A stretch of 64,000 nt of DNA from assembly GCA_032718475.1 (NCBI GenBank), contig JAUCBJ010004319.1, positions 1-64,000 of the forward strand, in the 5' to 3' direction. The translations under genes were made by a program, and so were the position numbers. The DNA is from Nemertoderma westbladi. Taxonomy: Eukaryota; Xenacoelomorpha; Nemertodermatida; Nemertodermatidae. This document shows, one piece after another, positions 10,815 to 21,195 of the stretch. The notes below the pieces were generated by a model. It saw only the letters and a list, made by a program, of their open reading frames with translations. It was not told the origin of the DNA and made no database searches. Numbering within the stretch: the stretch's first letter is position 1; every line of letters begins with the position of its first letter.

Positions 10815-13755
10815 ACAACGTTCATACATCGGTCCCAATCGGTACCACATCGGACCAAATCGGTACCACATCGGACCTAATGGGTACGAAATCGGACCCA
10901 ATCGGTACCACATCGGACCAAATCGGTACCACATCGGGCCCAATCGGTACCACATCGGACCAAATCGGTACCACATCGGTCCTAATGGGTACCACATCGG
11001 ACCCAATCGGTACCACATCGGACCCAAACGGTACCTCATCGGACCCAATCGGTACCACATTGGACCAAATCGGTACCACATCGGATCAAATGGGTACCAT
11101 ATCGGACCATATGGGTACAAGATCGGACCAAATGGGTACCACATTGGACCAAATGGGTACCACATCGGACCCAATCGGTACCACATTGGTACCACATTGG
11201 AACAAATCGGCACCACATCGGACCCAATCGGTACCAAATCGGACCAAATCGGTATCACATCGGACCTTATGGGTACCACATCGGACCCAATCGGTACCAC
11301 ATCGGTTCCACATCGGACCAAATCGGAACCACATTGGACCAAATCGGATCAAATGGGTACCATATCGGACCATATGGGTACCACATCGGACCAAATGAGT
11401 ACCACATTGGACCAAATGGGTACCACATCAGACCAAATCGGTACCACATCGGACCCAATCGGGTTCACATCGAACCTAATCGCTACCACATCAGACCCGG
11501 TCAGACCTAATCGGTACCGCACATGATCCAGAGATCCCAGACGACTCCACAGTCCATTCCGATTGGTGGAAGAATATGTTGCATGATTGAATCCTCGGAT
11601 CGCATATCGTGTTACTACAATGTCTCTTTCGATTGACAGTTAGATGTTCGGTGATAAAACACCATGGCATTCATAAACCATACAGTCTATTGGGAATTCA
11701 AATGTCATCAAGAGTACAAAATACTCTTCTCCTAGATGTTGATATTTTTTGGGTATTACAGTATATCATTATGCCAAATTATTAAACATTAATAAACTGA
11801 CAAATAAACGAAATATATAAAAGAACAGGTTGCGCTTACAGTTACATGTATGCTGCATTAACCAAAATAATATGAAAATCAGTACCACATCGGACCCAAT
11901 CGGTACCACATTGGAACAAATCGGCACCACATCGGACCCAATCGGTACCAAATCGGACCAAATCGGTATCACATCGGACCTTATGGGTACCACATCGGAC
12001 CCAATCGGTACCACATCGGACCCAATCGGTACCACATCGGACCAAATCGGTACCACATTGGACCAAATCGGTACCACATCGGATCAAATGGGTACCATAT
12101 CGGACCATATGGGTACAACATCGGACCAAATGGGTACCACATTGGACCAAATGGGTACCACATCGGACCCAATCGGTACCACATTGGTACCACATTGGAA
12201 CAAATCGGCACCACATCGGACCCAATCGGTACCAAATCGGACCAAATCGGTATCACATCGGACCTTATGGGTACCACATCGGACCCAATCGGTACCACAT
12301 CGGACCCAATCGGTACCACATCGGACCAAATCGGAACCACATTGGACCAAATCGGAACCACATCGGATCAAATGGGTAACATATCGGACCATATGGGTAC
12401 CACATTGGACTAAATGGGTACCACATCAGACCAAATCGGTACCACATCGGACCCAATCGGGTTCACATCGAACCTAATCGCTACCACATCAGACCCAGTC
12501 AGACCTAATCGGTACCGCACATGATCCAGAGATCCCAGACGACTCCACACAGTCCATTCCGATTGGTGGAAGAATATGTTGCATGATTGAATCCTCGGAT
12601 CGCATATCGTGTTACTACAATGTCTCTTTCGATTGACAATTAGATGTTCGGTGATAAAACTCCATGGAATTCTTAAACCATACAGTCTATTGGGAATTCA
12701 ATTGTCATCAAGCGTACAAAACACTCTTCTCCTCCTAGATGTTGGTATTTTTTTTGGTATTACATTATATCATTATGCCAAATTAATAAACATAAATAAA
12801 TAAAACAAACTAAAGTAAAATAACACGTTACGCTTACAGTTACATGTATGTTGCATTAACCAAAATAATAAGAAAATCACTACCAATTCGGACCAAATTG
12901 GTGCCACATCGGAGCCACATCGGTGCTGATTGCGACCAGTAGCTTTGGTCCGGGCTGGTACCTTTTGAGTCTGGCTTGGAACTTGGGGGGAACTGGACGC
13001 AATAAACATTCCTCCCTCTCCAGGGGAAATTCGACGCAAATAACAGATTATTAATATCAAAAATAATAATTGTGTTTAGTTTATTGTTTTGGTTAATATA
13101 ACGTGCCACTGCAACCTGCTCCTTTCCCTAAATTGAGAATATAACATTGAGGCGGGATATTAATTCGCCACATGGGATTTGCGTCCAGTCCCCCCCCCCC
13201 CCCCCCCCCCGTTTCAAATTATTTCAAACAATGCATTGATAACGTTTTCTCTTTCAAACTTCTTGCCTTCCCTTCCGCAGACTGGAGAACTGAAGATTGT
13301 CTCTAGTGCATGTGTTATATCAGTATATATCAGTCAGTCAGTATAGTATAGTATAGTATAGTATAGTATGAGTATAGTATAGTATAATTATACAAATACA
13401 ATAACTGCCAAGCTCATTGTGTATACCTGCAGACGGGTACAGTACTGTATAAATAGGGGCAATAGTCTCTGCATTAGATATTCTAGTATCTAGTACCTAC
13501 TGCAGTGCAGTACCGGTTACCAGCCTGACCTGTTGTCAGAAAGACTAACAATTACTGAATTACTGATACGAGTTTGGTCAGTTGGTGCTGGAACTTGTTA
13601 TTTACATCCTAAATTGCTATTTTGTGGCCGATGTGGCTCCGATGTGGCCCCGATGTGGTCCGATGTGGCCCCGATGTGGTCCGATGTGGTCCGATTTGGT
13701 CCGATGTGGTACCGATTGGGTCCGATGTGGCTTTTAGACGGACCCGTGTACACTG
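10815..13755 (-). repeat. Right inverted arm of the foldback element (internally duplicated)
   Basis: It contains 21-bp arrays at 10830-11515 and 11880-12515, each followed by the same spacer beginning ACATGATCCAGAGATCCC (11521 and 12520), then the poly-G module reversed (12985-13210), the CTATA pentamers (13340-13380), the spacer and a final short array (13620-13735). Apart from the duplication of the array/spacer block, it is the reverse complement of the left arm without the TA insertion. The two spacer copies differ by point changes and small indels, so the duplication is not very recent. Confidence 0.8.
12985..13210 (-). mobile_element. Poly-G/poly-C-ended module, copy 3 (in right arm)
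   Basis: Reverse complement of copy 1: six G (12985-12990), AACTGGACGCAA, and at the other end GCGTCCAGT followed by about 21 C (13190-13210). The homopolymer length differs between the copies, as expected of slippage. Confidence 0.6.
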
Positions 13756-14594
13756 CTGTACTGTACTTAGAATATAATGGAATGGTACATTCTAGGTACT
13801 TTGTACTTTACTTTTAGCATATTGTTTAGTTTACAATTTACATTCATGTTATGTCTAACCTTACAGCCTTACTGCAGTACTGCCTTATGTACCCAGGAAC
13901 CTGTGTGCTGTGTGTGTACGTAGTGCTGTTGCTAGTGTACGTACTGACTGACGTACGTGCCTGTACGCGTACGTCAAATGTCAGTCAGTCAGTGCCGTCA
14001 ATACGTGCCATTGTATTTGTATTGTATGTAGGTAGCAAGGTAGGGTTTACAGGTTTAGCTGTTTAGGGCAGCAGGGCCTCCTACCGCTCAGCCGCTACCA
14101 CTTTGAAAGTACTGGTAGGCCTATACAGCTCTGCAGCTATATACACGGTATACTGTTGTACTAGTCGTCTGGTATATATTATGCTGTTATGTTCAACAGT
14201 TTTATTCACAGATTCATGTTGCCATCATCTTATCATACAGAATTACTACTACATGTATCCTTCGACCAGTCTACACCTTTCGCTTTATCATCGAATTCAA
14301 TACATTTGACAGACTGACAGATGTCGTCAGATGTGATTCTGCGAATTTTGATTTGAAATTTACCTTTTAATGATTTTCAATTGTCTATTAATTTGATATG
14401 ATATGATAGCAGGGTTTTGGTGCCAACAATGAATTGATAACTCCGCCTAAACTATCGTTGCTACTGGTAACAACATTTACATGGTCTCGTTTGGGTTATA
14501 TTACAACAACACCCAGTAACAAAAGCGTGACAGATCCCAATACCAACCAACCAGCATACACCGCCATAACCTTTATTTGTAAAAATTCTCAAAA
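13756..14594 (+). other. Region upstream of the NHS-like start codon
   Basis: There are no long frames with recognisable products. The last few hundred bases before the ATG at 14595 presumably hold the 5' untranslated region and promoter, but I see no clear TATA box or initiator that would fix a transcription start. The bases before the ATG are CTCAAAA, acceptable as initiation context (A at -3). Confidence 0.4.
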
Positions 14595-14856
14595 ATGCCA
14601 TTTTTGTACAGAACTGTGGCGCCCAGTGAATTGAGTGATAAGAACCCTGGATTCACAGAGTTCAGTGACGTCACTAATGCATCGATTGTTGTGCTAATTC
14701 ACCAATTATCGTCTTTGGTTCAGCACGCCGATGATATTTTTGAAGGAATTCAAACAGAGGCGCGGGAGGTAGCGATTAAAACAAACCAGTTACAGAAAAA
14801 AATATTCAAACTCAAGTCTATAACTGACGCTCTCGACGCTAAATCTGTGAAAATAC
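14595..14856 (+). CDS. NHS: NHS/GUK-holder-like protein, exon 1 (WAVE-homology-type N-terminus)
   Basis: The exon encodes 87 codons plus 1 nt starting MPFLYRTVAPSEL. The segment LIHQLSSLVQHADDIF followed by a helical stretch (NQLQKKIFKLKS) resembles the N-terminal WAVE-homology domain shared by WASF/WAVE proteins and the NHS family, which links to the Abi/WAVE actin-regulating complex at cell edges and junctions. The MPF start and the later LPTPEE block (exon 5) favour NHS (Drosophila GUK-holder) over WAVE. The donor is ATAC/GTGAGT, phase 1, and fits exon 2. The start is the first Met of the domain; a longer 5' exon is not excluded. Confidence 0.8.
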
Positions 14857-15748
14857 GTGAGTTTCTTACCATATTCTATTATTTCTATATTGAGCTCTTA
14901 TCCTGTTTCTGGCTGTCTGGGGCGCTAAAATGTTAGCTTAAACTAATACAATTATTTATGAGTAATTTATTTATGAGATCTTTGTCTGGGCGTGGCAGTG
15001 GGCATAGAGAACTATTACTACCTTGAGACTGTGTGTAATGTGGTACCGGTATTTTAGTTGTTTATATCTAACTAAACCATATCAGTTTCCGAGAATATTC
15101 GAATCTTCGTATTATTTTATTTTCGAATATATGTAATAATCATAATCATTTTTAAAAAGGGTTACATTATATGTACTGTTTATGGTAAATGTCATGTATA
15201 TACTATATGCGTAATGTTTAAACAATATAAACTCAAACCTTTTTTAATTAAGCAGGTTCCTTTGTTGTAACATCACTTGTCTCTTGGCTTATGCCATGTC
15301 CTAGAATATAGTGCCTTAATTCAGGTATATATCAATACAGCCCCCCCCCCCCCCCCCCCCCTAAAAAAAATATTTTTGAAATAAAATCTCAATGAGATTG
15401 CATGAAATTCGAAACAGGGATACCCCCTTAATTACATAATTGTCATTCTCCAGAGGGAATGTTTTAATGATTGATTACATACGGTATCTGTAATTGGGCG
15501 CTCGATATGTGTATGTTCCGCGCGATCTGGAAGATGATATTTGTCTCATATGTCGCTGGGCTACAATTCAATACTTTTAATAATACGAACACGTAGCTAT
15601 TCATACATTAACTCAATATTCTAGAATATGGTATATTTATTAAATATAATAAAGTGGCCGGGCCCAGACGCTAAATCATGCGATTTGGCAATTAAGTCTA
15701 CGTTTATTTTTATTCTTCATTAATTAGTTAATGTTTGTTTGCTCGCAG

Positions 15749-15897
15749 CCGAGACCACATTAATGACCTTCGCTAGACGCACAAAGACCTGGCAAGGGAT
15801 TTGGTTGGACGAATCCAGTGAACAGCTGTTCCTTAAATCATCGAGGAATTATGGCGTTCATAGAATGCATAAACTCGCGTGCAGTGATACATCCCAG
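15749..15897 (+). CDS. NHS: NHS-like protein, exon 2
   Basis: Acceptor GCTCGCAG, donor CCCAG/GTTAGA, entering in phase 1 and leaving in phase 0. Only this phase is open; the other two meet stops early. The encoded piece ends QLFLKSSRNYGVHRMHKLA, which loosely parallels the conserved vertebrate block in which a WHQQ/FLPATRPP motif precedes a histidine-containing helix. That similarity is weak and judged by eye. The exon is 149 bp. Confidence 0.65.
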
Positions 15898-16022
15898 GTT
15901 AGATTATCTATATTACTATGTATATTCATTCATTTATTGTTATTCATTTATTTTCTGATTATAACAGAACTATACCCTTTCACTCCACTTCATACTGGAT
16001 TATATACATACAGCATGTGGGG

Positions 16023-16644
16023 GTGGGGCCTTCGCGTATCACGTGAGATAAATTTACGCAGGTCCAAAGGTTTATAAACAATACGGATTGGAAGACGGAT
16101 TTTCACTTTCAGACAATTCATCCTCTAGCGGCTGGCTTGAGAACTGCAGACTGATCAGCTGCTATACAAAGATACATCGAATGGTCTACTGTAGAACACA
16201 TCTGCAGGATATGTCAGATCCTTGGCGTAGTGATTAAATCCAGTGCCTTGAATTTATATCTCTCAAGAGGTCGTGGGTTCGATCCCTACGTTGGGGCTAA
16301 GACAGTTTTCGTTTCGGCACAAATGCTTTAAAAGGACTATCCAGGTTTCTGCCTTGCGTCATTAAATGGTAGCTAAATGAGTACTGGAGTTTCCTCTGGG
16401 GAGTAAAGTTCTGGTGGGCTCGCACTGGAAATAAGTCGGAAGACATTGTGCGTAATCCCTGGCTTATCGGCTTACTTTTTCTATAGCGTGAACTGAATGG
16501 TGTCTCTGAAAGTGAAAAATAAAATCACAACTTTTGCTCTAATTGGTGGTTGGTTGTCTCTGATTTTATAATCTAACACAACGACAATCCCCTAACTGTG
16601 TCAGTTTGTTGCTAAAGCTCCGCCTACTACGTGGCTCGCCCCAC
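16023..16644 (-). mobile_element. GTGGGGC-ended dispersed element (minus orientation) in intron 2
   Basis: It begins GTGGGGCCTTCGCG and ends CGTGGCTCGCCCCAC, the reverse of the family seen at 23731-25287 (GTGGGGCGAGCCACG...GCGCGAAGGCCCCAC). The ends form 7-bp inverted repeats. It contains a tRNA-derived SINE. No coding capacity and no clear target duplication. Confidence 0.55.
16215..16490 (+). mobile_element. tRNA-derived SINE (family also at 35535-35715)
   Basis: RNA polymerase III promoter-like boxes are present: an A-box-like TTGGCGTAGTGATTAA (about 16222) and a B box GGTTCGATCCC (16276-16286), spaced as in a tRNA with a variable arm. The body continues with CTGGAGTTTCCTCTGGGGAG and GTAATCCCTGGCTTA, and matches 35550-35710 in patches. 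The exact 3' end and target duplication were not resolved. Confidence 0.65.
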
Positions 16645-18782
16645 CTATATTATAAGCGTTACCGTACATTACTTTATATTGTGTAAGTTGATATAAAATA
16701 ATTCATTCTTGGCATCTATATACTTATCTCTGAGGGAAACAAGTCTATATCCGTTAGTTACAAGTTTTCTAGACCGCGACTAATAGCTGTCTAGCCGATA
16801 CAAAACACCGACCTACCAGCCTACCACCATGAAAGCCGCCGCAAATACAATGTCTAAACGAATCTTCGTTAAATGTTACACAAAAGTCACTTCACAGAAA
16901 TCAGGAACCACCCCCCCCCCCCACACACGCACACAAAAAAAGGCGACTCAAGTTCGAACACTCACCGCAACTCGCGCCATAAACGCTCGCTCCTTGGGCT
17001 TTCTATGATCTCTGTTAACCATTCATGTATTCAATTCTAATTTCCCATTAAAATAATTATATATTTATGAGTATATTTTACTATATTATATATCTATAAC
17101 TTCTGTTTTATCTCCGTATCTTTAGTTTAGTGGCTTTTCACTTTCGGTATTTTTTGAAGGGAATTGATTTATAAAACAATAAATATATGATTTTAAAAAT
17201 GTTCTGGTTCCCTTATTTTCGTTAATATTTGGGTACCTTGTGGCTTGTATTTAATTATTTAGGAGCGAAATTATTAGACTTTTTGATTTTATTTAATTCG
17301 CACTAAATGAAAGTTGTATTTGATAGTTATACCGCGCACTCAGCAGTGTCGCTATCGTAATACGCATTGCTTTATAAATATTGTATCTAATTGACTTGTT
17401 GCTTCATAAAATTGTTGCCGTTGGGTAATCCCTCCAACCTTAACTACGATTTGTTATAATAATAGTATTGGTTGGTGTATCTTGATTACTCATGCGTGAA
17501 ACTCTGTGACGCCGAAAGTCCAGCTAATCAATGAAACATGGGGCCCCCGAGTGGCCCCAGTTGCCTCCAGCCACTTGGGCGCCTAGTTACGCTTCTATTA
17601 GCGGCCCTGTTTACGATTTACGCCACTGTAAGTTTGGGCCGCCTTTTCTTTCCAGTTCCCTTTGTTGTGTTTGTTGAAGAGGGCCGTCGGCACACTTTGC
17701 CTGGCTGCGTATCTGGGGACATCCCCCCGCCTATTGGCTATCTCGTGTTAGATTGGACTCCCTGGCGTCCTATTGGTTGCCCAGTATATGTATTATAATA
17801 AATGGGCCCCATATAGCGCTACCCTTTGTATACGGGGGGTTATTGAACTCGCTCGGGCTCTGGTTCCCCAATCTGTCGGGAAGTATGTCCAATCTTCCTG
17901 AGTACCTCTCATGCGGTGGGCTCCATCGATTACGTTACTCGCGGACAACCGCTCCGGCTTACCGCGATCAGGTGCCGCTGATATGGAACCGCAATGCTTA
18001 TCACCGATTCTACAATAATTAATTATTATCGCTTATATTTACATAGAGTATTGCATGTGTGTTCCACGTGTAAGGTATACTATATAATGTGTCACTGTGT
18101 GACATAGAGCTATAAGTTGGAGAGGTTCACCGAGCTTTCGCATGACGTTGTGACAAGGGTGTGTGGGTTCCGATTGTTATCATTCCCACACTGGTTGTTG
18201 TCATCCCAATTATCTCAAATAATGAGTTTACTTTCATTTTGAATCTACGAGTATAGACCAACCCAGGCTATATTAACTTCAGTGTAATTTGTTTAGTACC
18301 GGTAACACTTAAAATATTAATGTTCAAAAACAGCCTGGGTGTTGAACTGATGGGGGTGTGGGGGGGGGGGGGGGGGGGGATATTAATAGGACGCTACATT
18401 TTGTGAGACAAATATACCAAGTCAAATTATCTTGAAAGTCACAACTATTTTTCGGGATGTTGTATGTACTGCCTGCTAATGTCTAATGGCCTATCTTTTT
18501 AGAATAGTATATGACTTACCAACGCGTATTATTAGGTCCGCGTATCGAGACCTAAAAAATTCACTCCGTTGCTGTTGTTGGTGTTGTTGTGGTTGTGGGT
18601 GAGTTTGAGTTCAATCCCACTTTGCCGTGAATTTTTTGGTACAGATGTAAGATTGGTAGTAAGCCATTCAAGGAGGAGGAGGAGCAGGAGGCAGTTTATG
18701 AGTTAGTAGACGCGGACCTTTACGCGATTTCGCGCTTAATATTTATTTATTATACTAACCCAACGCGTTTTCCAACGTTTAG
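16645..18782 (+). other. Intron 2 remainder
   Basis: AT-rich, with a C tract at 16911-16922, a GC-richer block at 17530-18020 (listed separately), a 20-base poly-G (18360-18379) and a GTT-rich stretch (18565-18600). No exon with convincing splice sites was found. Confidence 0.5.
17538..18022 (+). other. GC-richer open block of unknown nature in intron 2
   Basis: Two overlapping open frames (17538-17798 and 17753-18022) lie in the only GC-rich stretch of the intron. The second ends with the polar segment RTTAPAYRDQVPLIWNRN and a stop at 18020-18022. Neither resembles a family I know. It could be an alternative first or last exon, a small gene or a decayed element. The base composition, not homology, is the only reason to list it. 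Confidence 0.2.
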
Positions 18783-18968
18783 ATTTTGGACACGTACGAC
18801 ACCTACCGTCGGGCTCTGCCGTCTCGGCGCTCCGGTATAAAGGATTCCGAATCGAACCAACGCTGGTTCAGTTCATCACGCAGCACCTCCCGACTCCCGA
18901 TACACGACGAATTGTTCGCAGCCGGAGATGAGATGCGACAGGAGCGGGGAGGGGGGTTGTTGCGACGG
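18783..18968 (+). CDS. NHS: NHS-like protein, exon 3
   Basis: Acceptor TTTAG after a pyrimidine-containing stretch, donor CGACGG/GTTAGT. It enters and leaves in phase 0 (186 bp, 62 codons). The encoded piece begins ILDTYDTYRRALPSRRSG and is rich in Arg/Ser, as is the corresponding disordered part of NHS proteins. No motif proves it; the open frame, matched phases and Ser/Arg composition are the evidence. Confidence 0.65.
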
Positions 18969-20007
18969 GTTAGTTGAGAGTGTATGAGCTGCTGGGTACC
19001 CGCTGTGTACCACTGAATACCACATTATTGATATTAATAATATCTTTGTTGTTATATTTTTTCTTCTAGTTGGTATTTCGTAGGTTTTTTTTTACTCTCC
19101 TTTGTAAATTGATGTTTGATTTGGCTTACAAATCATGTCAATGAGTCAATGTTTGTTATTATAATTATTGGAATTTTAAAGGAACTGGCGAATTCAAGGG
19201 AAACGATTAATGATAGTCTGACTTTAATTGATGATAAATAATATTACATCTCTCCTGTCCTGTCTAGTGATAGGAAATATAAAGGTCGTGTAGTTTTGGG
19301 TTTCTCACATAGTAACACTTTATTGATAATTAATAATTGATTGCGGTTGAGATTAACGTGTCAGATTCCTTTTATATTCGGTATTTTCCTTTCCTTACCG
19401 AAATATAACATATTTACTTTTTTCTATTTTTTTCTCAATAAAGCTTTCTGTGTGTTGCAAGGTAACGTATAAACAATATTCTTCAACATATTAACTCAAT
19501 TTAAGTATTCGAGCTCCGACATATTTACTGACAAGAATGTTTTGAATTAATATCTGAGAATGATTAAACGATGAATGCTATGTTATGTACTGCACTATAT
19601 GCATGGTGGCATTAGGTCCTGTGATGTCCCAGTTGTTGTTAAGATATTATCTTAATATCTTTTCTAGTTTCAGTTTTATGTGTTTGAGTGTTTGTTAGGT
19701 TAGATGGACCTTTAATGTTTGCTAGTTGAACACCGGGACAATAGTAGGGACGGGGAGCATACTTAGGTGAAGCATACTGGCAGTATTTTGCAGTTATATT
19801 TCACATTGCAGTTTACCCAATGGGAGTTTTCTGGTTTTCACTTTGATCGAATTTGTCCGAGCGGCTAAATATAATTAAAACAGTAAACTAATTAAATTAG
19901 TAACTGTGTTGTTACGAAGAAGTAGGAACGACCTGGGGCTATGAAACATTAAATTAGAAATAAATGAAATTTACAATGGAATTTGAAGATCTGATACATA
20001 GATACAT
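18969..20007 (+). other. Intron 3, first part
   Basis: AT-rich intronic DNA with no recognisable exon or element. Confidence 0.5.
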
Positions 20008-21195
20008 ACACTGAAAAAAGTAAGTGGTGGTATTTTGTTAAAAAACTGCCGGTTTGCAAGAACTACCTGGGGTTGTTTTGCAACGAAAACCACCGCAGGT
20101 TGTTTTTACAAATCGGCGGTAAATAAACATTGCCAAGAACTGGCAGTTGTGCAAACCGGGGGTTGATTATCTCTCGTAAAACCGGCGGTTCCATAACCCC
20201 CAGTTGTTTAGAACCTAAAAATGCGTTGTAAAACCTCGGGTATTTTTTATCGCAAGAAACTGCCGGTTTCTGTAACCTCAGGTTCTGGTTTAATGCAAAT
20301 TCCCGGTCAAATACTTAATCGGCATTTATTAACCTATGGTTTACTGCTGGTAACTGGCGTTTCAACTATTTAAAACTGCCGGTTTTCTCAAAAAACCACA
20401 GGTAAAACGGCAACCAAATAAACCAGTTTTTACGAAACCGCCGTTTAATTAACAGTCAACTGGCGGTTTTATTTGAGAAAACTGGCGGTAATTGTAATAA
20501 ACTGAGGCTTTAATTTATTTATAACCTATGGTTATAAAAGAAAAACCCACGGTTAAAACGTACTAACCTGTGGTTATAAAGAGCAAAAAAACTTATAAAC
20601 CTGTGGTTATAATGTTTGGTTAGGAGCACAGGACATTCAGGGCACACACGAAGCTAAATGTTACAACATGGAGATATGGGGGGAGGGGGGTGAAAGCCTA
20701 CCTTATCTAATCCCTACATCCTACCCTACGCTTACGGCCTATGGCCAATGCATACAATACTCTACATTAGGGTGGAGTGAAAAAGTGCATTTTTGAAATT
20801 TTGGGTTACAACATTGCCAAAACTGTACACTGGGTACTAAATGAAAAATTCCAAAATATAAAGTCATTTGGTTCATTGCTACCCGTTCCTCCAAGCTTGA
20901 AAATTTTAGAATAGTAGCACTTTTTTTTAAGTTTTTCGAAAAATCGAGAAATGTTTTCCAATGGAGAAAATCCAAAGCAACATTGGGTAGAGACACATAT
21001 GGGGGCATAAATGAGCCCATCAAAGTGTTAGTGAAATCGGAGCAGAGGAACCTGTTCCTCCATTGATAAATATTTCTGCATCCATGAGCTGAAATTACAT
21101 GATACTGGTACCAAAATTTTACAATTAGAGTTCTATTTTGAGACATTAAAACAATTAGTTCATATATTACATTCAGTTATAGAATTATGTTCAGT

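Larger units (their letters stand above)
5678..13755. mobile_element. Foldback-type element with long inverted arms made of 21-bp repeats
   Basis: The left part (5678-8375) and right part (about 10815-13755) are reverse complements over long stretches. Both outer ends read CAGTGTACACGGGTCCGTC inward. The arms share a spacer sequence, poly-G/poly-C modules and arrays of a 21-bp unit (core CCACATCGGACC). The right arm contains the array-plus-spacer block twice (offset 999 bp between about 11521 and 12520); the left arm has it once. The left arm carries an extra 1.08-kb insertion. A non-matching centre (about 8376-10814) separates the arms. Flanking CTGT on both sides is a possible 4-bp target duplication, but this is weak. 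There is no transposase gene, so the element is non-autonomous. Its layout recalls the FB/Galileo class of foldback elements, but family membership is inference. Confidence 0.75.

Noticed and set aside
10812-12520. Long open frames of 60-215 codons in the 21-bp arrays as repetitive proteins
   Set aside because: The period is a multiple of three, frames are open on both strands and in several phases, and no start context or codon constraint is visible.
14595-14856. Exon 1 as a WASF/WAVE gene
   Set aside because: The N-terminal domain is shared by both families, but the phase-linked downstream exons carry the NHS-type LPTPEE block, not WAVE's basic and VCA regions.
20739-21146. 135-codon minus-strand frame at the left hAT end and its mirror at 25394-25745
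   Set aside because: Both are translations of the terminal inverted repeat and extend over the element boundary.
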